Source of the DNA: RUG369 sp050949645
Lineage (GTDB): Bacteria > Planctomycetota > Planctomycetia > Pirellulales > Thermoguttaceae
Direction of reading: 5' to 3'
Assembly: GCA_050949645.1 (NCBI GenBank)
Contig: JBMNGC010000001.1
Coordinates: forward strand, 3,162,001 to 3,226,000
DNA: 64,000 bases
Below the pieces are notes generated by a model. It searched no databases. It saw nothing but the letters and a program-made list of their open reading frames with translations, and was not told where the DNA came from. Shown here piece after piece: positions 33,590 through 43,400 of the stretch; the stretch's first letter is position 1; every line of letters begins with the position of its first letter. The position numbers and the translations under genes were made by a program.

Positions 33590-34606
33590 CTATTCTTTCG
33601 CGAACTGAGCGTCGAAGACGACGTCGACGTTCTTCGGGAACGCGACTTTCTTGACGAATTCATAGGATTCCTTCGCGCCGAACCAGCGGTCCATGCGCTG
33701 GTCTTCCCATTCGACGGAGAGAGGACCTTCGTAGTTGATGTCGTTGAGCGCGCGAATGATCTCTTCGAAGTCGACGTCGCCGCGTCCGAGAGATCGGAAT
33801 TCCCAACCGCGTCGATAATCGCCGAAGGGGAGGTGCGATCCGAGGATTCCAGTTTCGCCGTCGATCTGGAGCGCGGCGTCCTTCATGTGGACGTGGAAGA
33901 TGCGTTCCGGGAACTTACGAATGAACTTGACCGGGTCGACCATCTGCCAGATGAGGTGGGACGGGTCAAAGTTGAAGCCGAAGGCGGGGTGGAAATCGAG
34001 CGCTTTGAGCGCGAGTTCGGCGGAGTAGAGGTCAAATGCGATCTCGGTCGGGTGAACTTCGAGCGCGAATTTAACGCCTTCTTCAGCGAAGACGTCAAGA
34101 ATCGGGGTCCATCGTTCCTTGAGGAGCTTGAAGCCGTCGTCGATCCAGTCCTGCGGGACGGGCGGGAAGCTGTAGAGATAGGGCCAGATGGAAGAGCCGG
34201 TGAAGCCAGTGACGATCGTCGCGCCGAATTTTTTAGCGGCTTTCGCGGTGAGCTTCATCTCTTCGGCGCAGTTCTGCCAGACCTTCTCTTTATCGATCGT
34301 GCCGTCGCCATTGTAGGCGCGGAGATATTCCGGAATAACGGTAAGGTTGCGTTCGTCGATCTGATCGAGGACGCCCTGGCCGACGCAGTGATTGGAAAGC
34401 GCCCAGCATTTGAGGTTGTACTTCTCAAGTTGCGCTTTTTTGGCTTCGCAGTAACCGCTTTCGTTGAGGCACTTGCGAACGTCGAAGTGGTCGGAGCCGC
34501 AAGCGAGTTCGAGCCCGTCGTATCCGATCTCTTGCATCTTGGGGAAAAGTTCGTCGGAAGCGACGTCGCCGAACTGACCGGTGATAATCGTAATTGGTCG
34601 TGTCAT
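33590..34606 (-). CDS. Sugar phosphate isomerase/epimerase (AP-endonuclease-2-type TIM barrel)
   Basis: The start at 34606 gives 338 residues and is preceded by GGAGACAGG. The fold is the xylose-isomerase-like TIM barrel. The four metal-ligand positions are visible: Glu in FALEVHPTE, Asp in FNFDPSHLIWQ, His in IFHVHMKDA and Glu in LSVEWEDQ. Such enzymes act on keto sugars or inositol derivatives in the cytoplasm. No signal peptide is seen. The neighbouring genes do not define a pathway, so the substrate is unknown. Confidence 0.88.
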   Translation of the reverse strand: MTRPITIITGQFGDVASDELFPKMQEIGYDGLELACGSDHFDVRKCLNESGYCEAKKAQLEKYNLKCWALSNHCVGQGVLDQIDERNLTVIPEYLRAYNGDGTIDKEKVWQNCAEEMKLTAKAAKKFGATIVTGFTGSSIWPYLYSFPPVPQDWIDDGFKLLKERWTPILDVFAEEGVKFALEVHPTEIAFDLYSAELALKALDFHPAFGFNFDPSHLIWQMVDPVKFIRKFPERIFHVHMKDAALQIDGETGILGSHLPFGDYRRGWEFRSLGRGDVDFEEIIRALNDINYEGPLSVEWEDQRMDRWFGAKESYEFVKKVAFPKNVDVVFDAQFAKE

Positions 34607-34903
34607 TTGCAACCTGTCTCCTGTTATGGTGTAAATTTGACGCAGACGCGCAAGACAATCGCGCCACGTGGCGACAACGTCTGTCGCAACGAATCGCCGC
34701 GCTTTGACGTCTGGGTTCGAGTCCGCATTTCTGCCTTGCGCGGACATAACGCGCAAGCGCGGCGGCGCAGTCTTCTACGTTGTATCAGATACGCTCTGGC
34801 TTTGCAAATATTTTCGCGAAAATTTCTCTTTTTTTTGTTTATTCTGAGAACAAGAGGTCGGACAAAGATTTTTGAAATATTTTAGAGAAACTAGGGAAAA
34901 AAG
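34607..34903. other. Divergent intergenic region with a palindrome
   Basis: It lies between the divergent epimerase and FHA genes. A perfect 14-bp palindrome ATTTTCGCGAAAAT at 34810-34823 could be an operator. No gene is seen. Confidence 0.45.
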
Positions 34904-34932
34904 TTGAGTTAATAATGATTTTACCCTACAAT
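34904..34932 (+). promoter_or_regulatory. Promoter of the FHA gene
   Basis: TTGAGT and TACAAT separated by 17 nt. The predicted start near 34939 leaves a leader of about 258 nt. Confidence 0.65.
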
Positions 34933-34938
34933 GCTAGT

Positions 34939-35196
34939 TACTGGGACGTTGTAGAGGGCGCTCTCCAATAGAGGACGCCCCTAAAGAGGTCGGCGACGCC
35001 AATCAGCGGGAATTGCTCTTGACGTTGAGGATTTTCATGAACCAAGATTGCTGGTAAACGCTCAATTACGAGCCGAACCTCAGATTGGACACAGGGAAGC
35101 CGACCGGAGTCCGTCTCGCTGAGACAGACCCAGCGAGACCAACGACGCCCCCAACGTCGACGGTCTGGCAGTTTAGCGAAGACAGTAGGCATTTTT
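34939..35196 (+). promoter_or_regulatory. Long structured 5' leader of the FHA gene
   Basis: The leader can form at least two hairpins: GGGCG...CGCCC with inner CTC/GAG around 34958-34980, and a perfect 9-bp stem GTCTCGCTG/CAGCGAGAC around 35114-35140. A tiny open frame, ATG AAC CAA GAT TGC TGG TAA at about 35037, follows TTGAGGATT. Regulation by RNA structure or by the mini-frame is possible, not shown. Confidence 0.4.
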
Positions 35197-35973
35197 ATGA
35201 AAGTAGCACTCAAGGTTCTTGGCGGCGCGCGTGCTGGTATGGTGATCCCGATCACGATTCCTCAGTTTATGATAGGTCGTGCGGAGGATTGTCACCTGAA
35301 ACCGCGAAGCGAGCTCATCAGCCGTTATCACTGCGCGTTGCTCGTCGAATCGGCGTACGTCGCGGTGCGAGATCTCGGCAGTAAAAACGGCGTCTATGTC
35401 AACGGCGAGCGCATCGGCGTTGAGCAGGAGCTCAAGCAGGGCGACCGTCTCGCGATCGGTCCCCTCGAATTTGAAATTCTTGTTCAGGCCGACGCGCCAG
35501 TTAAAACGGATCCCATCGCCGACCTTGTCGCGCGCGTCGTCGCCGCGGACTCTGTCCCTCCCGTTCAAGCCGCTCCGGCGACTCCTGCCGCGCCAGCGAG
35601 TCCCGCCGCCGCGTCGACGCCCGCCGCGCCGGCTACCCCCGCGGCTGAGACGCCCGCCGCCGCTGAGGCGACCCCTGTAGCAGAAGCGACTCCCGCCGCA
35701 GCGCAGGCGACTCCCGTCGCCGCGCCGACTGCTGGCGCGCAAGACGGTCCCGTCTCCACCGACGGCAACGACCTCGCCGACTGGCTCCTGGGCGACGACG
35801 AAGACGTTTCTGAGGAAACGACGACGATCCAGGCCGCGCTTGACGACCTTGATCTCCCCTATACTCCTCAGGAGCCGAAGGAAGAACCGCAGGAAGAGGA
35901 TAAGCCCGAGGGGCCTAGCTCCAGCGACGCCGCCGCCGATATGCTCAGAAACTTCTTCAGGGGCGGACGATGA
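35197..35973 (+). CDS. FHA-domain protein with Ala/Pro-rich linker
   Basis: A 258-residue cytoplasmic protein. The N-terminal 100 residues form an FHA phosphothreonine-binding domain with the conserved FMIGRAEDCHL, SELISRYHC and DLGSKNGVYVNGERI motifs (Arg, Ser and Asn of the binding loops present). Residues about 125-190 are an Ala/Pro/Thr-rich flexible linker with repeated TP(A/V)A. The C-terminal part is acidic (GDDEDVSEETTT) and ends in AAADMLRNFFRGGR, a short helix. FHA proteins link Ser/Thr kinase signalling to partners; no kinase gene is adjacent. Two hairpins follow the stop. Confidence 0.87.
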   Translation: MKVALKVLGGARAGMVIPITIPQFMIGRAEDCHLKPRSELISRYHCALLVESAYVAVRDLGSKNGVYVNGERIGVEQELKQGDRLAIGPLEFEILVQADAPVKTDPIADLVARVVAADSVPPVQAAPATPAAPASPAAASTPAAPATPAAETPAAAEATPVAEATPAAAQATPVAAPTAGAQDGPVSTDGNDLADWLLGDDEDVSEETTTIQAALDDLDLPYTPQEPKEEPQEEDKPEGPSSSDAAADMLRNFFRGGR

Positions 35974-35985
35974 TTCCAAACATCG

Positions 35986-36018
35986 CGTCGCTGCGCGCGC
36001 GATGAACGCGCAGCGACG
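35986..36018 (+). repeat. 12-bp stem hairpin after the FHA gene
   Basis: CGTCGCTGCGCG and CGCGCAGCGACG form a perfect inverted repeat with a 9-nt loop; T-rich sequence begins about 9 nt later. Confidence 0.6.
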
Positions 36019-36044
36019 TGAACTCTCTCTTTTCTTTTTTCTCT

Positions 36045-36074
36045 AACGCGCGGCTTGAGGTCGCGCGTTTTTTT
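36045..36074 (+). terminator. Intrinsic terminator downstream of the FHA gene
   Basis: ACGCGCG/CGCGCGT stem with a 9-nt loop, followed by TTTTTTT. Confidence 0.8.
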
Positions 36075-36232
36075 ATCATTTGACCGAAACTTTTTCTTTC
36101 GGCGACCGTATACAGGTAAAGACGGTAAGTCGCGTTATGTCGTTTTTGACGCTCCGCGACGCTATGAAAAGCGCGTTTTCGCCTTTTTTTTGTTTTCTTT
36201 TGTGTATGAATGGGTAAAATGAAAGGAGCATA

Positions 36233-39200
36233 TTGCATCGGCAGATAGGAAAAGCTGGCGTGTGTTTTTGGATAAAAACGAGGATGGCGAGGTTAGTCGT
36301 GGACAAGCGAATCGGACGAAAGGAAGCGCGCGCGCCCATGCGCGTTTGCCGCGGCGCGTTGACGCTGGCCGTGTTATGCCTCGCGTTGTACGCGCTCATG
36401 CTTCCGTCGCAACTTTGGGCGCAGACGTACGGAAATTGGGGCGCGTACGGAAACGTTCGACCTGAGGAAAAGATACCAGTCTGGATCGTCGACGAAAATG
36501 GGTCGTGGCGCGCTCCGTTGCCGAACTGGACCCTCGAAGAAGTGATGCGGTTCGCCGACATGGAGAGCGAACCCGAGAGCCCCCCTCCATGGTCGATCCA
36601 GAGCCTCGACGCGTCCGGCTCGATGAGCGACGGAATTGCGCGGCTTCGAATCGAAATTGAGATGAACGTTGCGGACGGAATCGTTCGCGCGCCCCTCGGA
36701 CTGAGCGAGGGCGTCTATATTCCGTCCCTCGAGGACGAAGAGAGCGGCGCGGCGCGGCGCGGCGGCTTCAGCTACGAAGGGCCGGGCCTGTGCGTGCTCG
36801 ACGTCGACCGTAAGACGGGCGAGTACATCGCCATCTTCCAGACAACCGAGGCGAACAGGTCTCTCGGGGAGAAGTCGTCCGATGACGCCGCTCCTGGAGC
36901 GACCGACCCCGACGAAGTCGCGACGCCGGAGGAATCCTCCGTCGAGACGTCCGACGACAATGCAGATGAAGAAACCGAGGAGAGCGTCTCTTCTGAGAAT
37001 CCCGTCGAGACAGACGCAGACGCGGACTCGAGTTCCGCAGACGAGCCTGAAGGGTCGACGAGCGCCGAATCCGCAGCGGAACCGACCGAGGTAAGCGCGA
37101 CGCTCGAGCCTTCCGAGACGAATGAGCACGTCGCCCAGGAAATCGCGTCGAGCGAGTCGGGACGATTTCGTCCGAATTTCTATCGCCTCACGCTTGATCT
37201 TTCTTTTACGGTCGACACGCCGGGTCAGAGTCTTGCCGAAGCGCGGTCAGCGCGCGGCGCGACGGACGATTCGGAACATTTTTTCTACGCGACGTTCCCG
37301 CCTTCTCTCCATTCGCAGCTCACTCTTGTTATTCCGACCGCCGACGTCGAGCTCTTTGCGGTGGAGGGCGCGGCGGCGGACTCGCCGATAACGATGAGCG
37401 AGTCGACGTCGGAGCTTAAATTGCGCGGCCTCGGGCGCGGCGGCGAGCGCGTGGAGTTCGGATGGCGGCGAGATTTGCGGCGCCTTCAGGACTCGAGGGA
37501 GGAAGAGCGCGTCGTCTATCAGGTTGAGGACGCGTTAATCGTCGCAGAACTCGACGCTCGCGGAACGATGTACGACGCGACGATTCCGATCCGCGCTTTC
37601 GGCGGCGAAAGCGACGTCTTCTACGTCGACCTGCCGATGGACGCAACGCTTACGCCGGACAGCGTCGCGGCGATCGGCGCGAATGGCAATCCCTACGGGG
37701 TCGTTAGCGCGCGCGTCGTCGAAGAGGAGCCGAGCGACGACCATGGTCGCGAGGAGCCGAGAAAGTCGGTTGAAATCCGGCTCGCGCAGAAGACCTCGTC
37801 GCTGACGTTGCGACTTAAGGCGCTCGCGCTCGCGTCAAGCGCGGACTCGGGCGACGGCGGCGCGCCGAACGACAGGACCGCGCCGCGTCATCTCGGCGGC
37901 TTTAGCGTCCGCGACGCGCAGAAGCAGTTCGGTCAGATGCGGATCCTCAAGTCCCAGGATTACGACTTTAACGTGACGCCCTCCTACGGCGTGTCAAGCG
38001 CGCTTGAAAATCCGATCGAGGACGGCGCGGAGGTCTACACGTTCTTTTCCCAGCCCTTCCTTATGACGGCGGAAGGCTATCGCCGCGAAACGGTCGTCGG
38101 GGTGCGCCCTGAATATCTCATGACGGTCGGTAGCGACGAGCTGCGCCTGAGAGCGCGATTCGCCTATTCGGTCTACGGCTCAAAGATTCGCGAGATGCGA
38201 CTGCGCCTTAACGGCTGGATCTTATCGCAGGTTTATGATTCGGAGGACACGATTAATCAAGAAGGGATCGTTCCGTCTAACGATCGAGGCGAAACCGTCT
38301 TCCCATTGGCGACCCCGTCGGACGGCGAGTTCCAGCTTGAGCTCGAGTTCGTTCGCGACGTCTCGTCCGAGTCGCCCGACGTCGTCGAGACGGATCCGCG
38401 CGTCGTGGAGCGTCGCGAGTGCTCCGTGTCGCTTCCGATCCCCCTTTCGGCGCGCGTTGAGCCCGCGTCCGTCGTTATACTCCCAGAAAATGCGATTGAG
38501 ATCACTCCGCGCGACGACGAGATCGTCGGTTTAACTCGCAAGACGTCGCGTCCCTTTTCGCTGAATCTTGAACTGCCCCCCGACGCGCGGCAGAACCCTA
38601 TTTTCTATCAAACGCGACTCGGCGGCGCGTCGGAATCGGACCCGCTCTTTGTCGCGGACATTAAACGGCTCGAGCAGGACGTTCGCGTCAAGGTGAGGAC
38701 GGAGGCGACGATCTCCGAGCAAGGCGTTTTCCACGTCAACGAGACGCTTGAATATCGAATCGAGCGCGAGCCGCTCGACACGTTTGAATTCGAGGCGTCC
38801 GCGCCGTTCCTCGCCTCGCTACAGAATCGCGGCGTCAAATGTTTTGTCGACGGTCGTCAGCAGGAACTGATCTTTGATCAGCCTACTGCGCCCTCGACGA
38901 CCGCAGCGACGACCGATGAAGAAGACGGCGAGTCGGAAGAAAAACGCGAAGATCAGCCGACGGCCGGCAAGACTTCCAGCTGTCGCGTCGTCGTCGATTC
39001 CCCGCGCATCGGGGATTGCGTCGTGACGTTTCAATACGATCTCAATCCTATTGCGGCGGGCGAGAATTACACGAACTGGATCCGCGTCTATCTCATTCAG
39101 CCGCACTCGAGTATGAAGACGCTGAGCTCTGTTTCAAACGAACTGACGCTTAGCGCGCCGGTCGGACTCGGCCTGCGTTATTCGCAGCCGACGCGCACTT

Positions 39201-40330
39201 CGCGACGCACGAGCGCGGGGGACGATGTTGCGGATTTCCAGACCTCCTGGGAATCGGGAAAACGCGTTTTTTCGAACGACGGAAAGTCGGAGCTCGTGCA
39301 TTGCGCCTCGACGACGCCAGAGTTTTCGGCGCTCTTTAGCGCGTCGCGTGATTCGAGGAGGAGTAGCGCGACGATCGTCGACCGCGCGTGGATCCAATCC
39401 TGGTTTTCCGGAACCTCACGCGTCGACCGCGTCGTGTGGAAGATGCAATGCGACCGCGACCATATCGAGATCAGACTTCCGGACGGATGCCGGCCTGACC
39501 AGGTCGCCGTTTCGGTCGACGGAGATCGTCTCCCGGTCGGCGGCGACGCGCGCCGTAGTTTGCTCTTCCGTAGCAACAACAACACGGCGCGGATCCCGAT
39601 CGATCCTCAGCGTCAGCGCAAAGAGGTCGTGATCGAGGTCGATTACGTGGTAGCAGACACGACCGGCGCGAGCGGACGACAGACGGTCGAATTTCCAAAC
39701 TTTGTCATTGATTCCGTATGGATTCGACGCGTCTATTGGCAGACGATCTTCAATCGTAATCAGCTGATGGTCGTCGACCCTCACGACTGGACGACAGAAT
39801 TCATCGCGCGTCGCGGCGTTGGCTTCGGGGCGCTCTTCTACCGTCGCGTTCCGACGATGACGCAGGACGAGCTCTGCGACTGGATCGGGATCAACCGTCG
39901 CGTTCCGATCCCACAGGAAGCGAACGTTTACCTTTACAGCCGGTTCTTCCAGTCGACGTCGTCAGCGAGCGACGACTCGACGTCCACGACGACTCCGCCG
40001 ACCGTTCAGACGCTTCCTAACGCGCTCTTCTACGTTGCGAACAACGCGTTTCTCGTCTTTTTCGGGAGCGGGATCACGCTTGCGCTCGGACTCGCGCTCA
40101 TCTACCTCCGCGCTATGACGGCTCGGCAGGCGGCGCTCACGCGCTGGACGCTGCTCGTTCTTTGCGGAATTGCGCTGATCACGGCGTCGTTGCGGCCGTT
40201 GCTCGCGCTCCTTTTCCTGCAAACGACGACGATTGGCGCGCTCCTCACGCTTGTGGCGGTCGCGCTTTCATCCTGGTTCGGACGCGGCGCGCGCCGCGTC
40301 TCGCCAAAAGAATCTAGCGAGAGCGGCTAA
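36233..40330 (+). CDS. Large secreted, membrane-anchored beta-rich surface protein
   Basis: The frame gives up to 1365 residues. The start is uncertain: a TTG at 36233 has AAAGGAG 4 nt before it, while ATGs at 36284 and 36338 lie closer to the signal peptide (ALTLAVLCLALYALM, ending near LWAQTYG). The ectodomain has an acidic Ser/Glu/Asp/Thr linker (about 215-300), and otherwise beta-strand-like sequence without a family I recognise. The last 100 residues hold three hydrophobic segments (about 1265-1345) and a basic tail. It lies 21 bp upstream of an even larger gene of the same architecture, so the two probably form one unit of a surface assembly. Function unknown. Confidence 0.75.
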   Translation: MHRQIGKAGVCFWIKTRMARLVVDKRIGRKEARAPMRVCRGALTLAVLCLALYALMLPSQLWAQTYGNWGAYGNVRPEEKIPVWIVDENGSWRAPLPNWTLEEVMRFADMESEPESPPPWSIQSLDASGSMSDGIARLRIEIEMNVADGIVRAPLGLSEGVYIPSLEDEESGAARRGGFSYEGPGLCVLDVDRKTGEYIAIFQTTEANRSLGEKSSDDAAPGATDPDEVATPEESSVETSDDNADEETEESVSSENPVETDADADSSSADEPEGSTSAESAAEPTEVSATLEPSETNEHVAQEIASSESGRFRPNFYRLTLDLSFTVDTPGQSLAEARSARGATDDSEHFFYATFPPSLHSQLTLVIPTADVELFAVEGAAADSPITMSESTSELKLRGLGRGGERVEFGWRRDLRRLQDSREEERVVYQVEDALIVAELDARGTMYDATIPIRAFGGESDVFYVDLPMDATLTPDSVAAIGANGNPYGVVSARVVEEEPSDDHGREEPRKSVEIRLAQKTSSLTLRLKALALASSADSGDGGAPNDRTAPRHLGGFSVRDAQKQFGQMRILKSQDYDFNVTPSYGVSSALENPIEDGAEVYTFFSQPFLMTAEGYRRETVVGVRPEYLMTVGSDELRLRARFAYSVYGSKIREMRLRLNGWILSQVYDSEDTINQEGIVPSNDRGETVFPLATPSDGEFQLELEFVRDVSSESPDVVETDPRVVERRECSVSLPIPLSARVEPASVVILPENAIEITPRDDEIVGLTRKTSRPFSLNLELPPDARQNPIFYQTRLGGASESDPLFVADIKRLEQDVRVKVRTEATISEQGVFHVNETLEYRIEREPLDTFEFEASAPFLASLQNRGVKCFVDGRQQELIFDQPTAPSTTAATTDEEDGESEEKREDQPTAGKTSSCRVVVDSPRIGDCVVTFQYDLNPIAAGENYTNWIRVYLIQPHSSMKTLSSVSNELTLSAPVGLGLRYSQPTRTSRRTSAGDDVADFQTSWESGKRVFSNDGKSELVHCASTTPEFSALFSASRDSRRSSATIVDRAWIQSWFSGTSRVDRVVWKMQCDRDHIEIRLPDGCRPDQVAVSVDGDRLPVGGDARRSLLFRSNNNTARIPIDPQRQRKEVVIEVDYVVADTTGASGRQTVEFPNFVIDSVWIRRVYWQTIFNRNQLMVVDPHDWTTEFIARRGVGFGALFYRRVPTMTQDELCDWIGINRRVPIPQEANVYLYSRFFQSTSSASDDSTSTTTPPTVQTLPNALFYVANNAFLVFFGSGITLALGLALIYLRAMTARQAALTRWTLLVLCGIALITASLRPLLALLFLQTTTIGALLTLVAVALSSWFGRGARRVSPKESSESG

Positions 40331-40435
40331 CGCGAGCTTGCCGGCGCGACGATGAGATTGAAGTCGGAGAGATTCCTCAACACGTATTACCTGTTATTAC
40401 GCCTTGCCGCCGACGCGCCTGGGCGGGACTTTAGA

Positions 40436-43400
40436 ATGACAACGTCGAATTTTACGAAACGTTTCCTTTGCGCTTTATGCGTCGTACTCGCGACGGCAAA
40501 CGCAGCGTTCCTGTTCGGTCAGGAACAGCGGTCGCGTTTCGTCGATCCGTCGTCGCCATCGGGCGTCGTGACGCGAACCGGAACCGACGCGTCGGCGCCG
40601 AACTCTTCCGTCGTCGTCGGCTCGGCAGGCGCTGGCGTTTCCTCAACGACGCCGCCTACCGCGAACGACGCGGTCTCGGGCTCTTCCGCGACCCCGAACG
40701 TAAACGGCGCGTCGACGACGAGCGCGTCGCCCGCGTCGACCCTTCCTTCGTCGGAGCAGGACGCCGAGGAGCCCCTCGCCGAACGTAGCGCGCAGGAGGA
40801 GCAGCGACCGTTTCCAGGATATAGGTATTGGATGGCGCCCGATTCGTCGATCGATCGTTGGCCTTGGGGTACGCGTAAATATCTTCCGATTTCGTCGACC
40901 GATTTTGACGATTGGCTCGCCATAACGCAGCGTCGAGCGCTGCTGCAAGATTATATCGACGGTCTTCGATTTCCCGGGGTCGTTTCGACGCTGCGCCTCT
41001 CCGCGACGCTCGTGGACGACGCGCTTGTCGGCGACGCTGCGCTCGAGACCCTCGCGTTTCCGATCGACGAAAGCGACGGCGCGTCCTTTACGACTCCGCC
41101 GCTCGCGTCCTTCTCCGTCGCCGCGAGCTATCCGGACTCCGATTCTCGAACGCTTGTTGAAGAGTTTGCGACCTACCCCGACGGGGGATTCTATCTTCCG
41201 GACGTCGAAGAAAAAACAAGGCGTTTCGAGTGGTCGAAGCGCGGTACGGTCGAGGCGCCGGGCGAGCTTGGCTATGAATTCGATTTCCAGTCCATTCTTC
41301 GCGCCGAAATGACGATCGAAACGTCGTCGACCGACCTCGTTATGGCGACCGGCGGCGTCGTGCTGCCGATCGCGTCGGACGACGAACGCGACGTCAGGAC
41401 ATGGCGCGTATGCTTCCGCGGTCGCTCCCACGCGAAGCTTACGATTATCCGCGAAACGAGCGAAATGGACGGCGAGTCGCCCGTCCGCGCGATCGGATAC
41501 CGTCAAGAGACGTCCTATCGCATCTCTCTTTCAGGGATCGAAGTTTCGTCGCGTTTTGAATTTGAGCGCGCGCCCTCCGACTTCGCTGAAACGACGATAA
41601 CGCTTGATCCGAGGCTCGAATTCCTGACGCTTGAGTGGGGAACGACTCCGATGCGTCCGATCTCGGTAACGCGCGACGCGGACGGCAAGACGCGCGTTCG
41701 GACGCGCATTCCAGCGACGATCGTCGGCGAGACGCCGAACGTGCTGCGCGTGACGGCGTTTCGCAACATGTGGTTTGGCAGTTCGACGCTCCCGACGATC
41801 CAGCTTGAATCGTCGACTCTCGCGTGGTATGAAACGCTCCTGAGGCTCGTGATCGCCTCGCCGCTGACCGTTTCGTCGATCGAGCCGATCAACGCCGTTC
41901 AGGCGCGCGACGTCAACCGTTCTCGCGCGGAAGGCGCCAGTTATCTGACCTTCAAGCTTTTTGAGCCCGGCGGCGCCGTTCGATTCACGCTCCGTCACAT
42001 GGTCTCTCCGCCGTCCTTCGACAGCGCGACGGACTGTTATTTTGCCGCCAACGAAATCTCCGCTAAAACGACGCTTTTCCTGAACTTCGACGGCGTCGCG
42101 CGTAATTCCGTTACGATCCCGCTTTCGCCGGGTTGGGACGTCGACTCGGTTCAGGCGGCGACGCCAGATTCCGTCTCATGGTCTCGCGAACTTGTCGACG
42201 TCGACCGCCGAACGCTGCGTCTTTCCTTCAAGACTCCGCCGCCGCAGGACCAACCGACGCGCGTGACGATCGCGGCGCAGTACGTCGCGCCCATTGAGGA
42301 ACGCACTCCGGTCGACCGACTTTGTCCACTTGAACTCCAGACCAGTCTTGTCGGCGCCCACGCTCTTTCCGTTCGATCCGACGCTTCGTCGCAGATACGC
42401 TACACGACGAGCGCCGGCGCGCCCCTTGCGCCGGTCGAGACGTCGCCGCGCTTCGTCTTCGGGGAATCGCTTCTCCGCGAAGCGACGCCCCTTGCGCCCG
42501 GCGGCGTGCGACTATGGCTCGGCGACCAGACGGTCGACGCGTTCGCGTCCCTGGAAAACGTTCGTTCCAGCTATTCGGTCGAGCTTTCATGTTGCTGCGA
42601 GCTTGGCGAGGAAAAATTCAAGGAATCGTGGCGACTCCACTGCATCCCATCCTCTGGCATGCGAGTCGACGAGATCGTCTTCTTTGCGAACCCTTCGATC
42701 GAGGTCGAGGATTCTCCGCAGGGTCGCTCTAGCGGTCAGAAGTGGACCTGGTCGACGGCGGTCGAGCCTGATCGATTTTTCGAGGCGACGAAGCTTTCGC
42801 GGGAAGAGGCGGCCGCGCTCCATGCGCCGGACGGCTGCGACGCGTACGAGATCCGCCTTGGCACCTCGCGAAGCATGCCTTTCGACCTCAACGTCTTCTG
42901 CGAAGTTCCCGCGACGTCCAGAATCCAAGCGCCCCTTATTTTCTTTCCTGATTCGGCGGTTCAGACGGTCGAGGTCGTCGTCGACGCGAGTCCTGAAACA
43001 CGCGTTAAGACGGAAGGACGCGGCATCGCTGAGTCGACCGTTCCGACGTCGGGCGCGAGCGATCCGAGGTTCCTGCGCAAGGCGTTTCGATATGATCCGA
43101 CGGCGGTCTTCGGCGCGAGCGCGGAATTAGAGCGACTTGTCGCCGCGCGCGAGGACCTTGATCCGAGTGAAACGGAAGACGGCGAGACCGTCGATTCCGG
43201 CGCGGCGCGAACGTCGAGTCCTGGCGCTCTCGTTGCGCCGCGACTCGAACTCATCAACGTCCGGCGGCCCCACGAACGCAATGAAGAAGAGACGTTTCTC
43301 AGCTCGTTGTGCTGGTTTGAGAATTATGACTCCTATTACCAGACGAACGGAATTCATCGCCACTGCGCGACGTTCTACATCGAGAACCGCGGTCGCGATT

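Noticed and set aside
33833..34885. A 350-codon open frame on the plus strand
   Set aside because: Opposite to the TIM-barrel epimerase, which has all four metal-ligand motifs.
35173..35979. Gly/Arg-rich open frame on the minus strand
   Set aside because: Complement of the Ala/Pro linker of the FHA protein.
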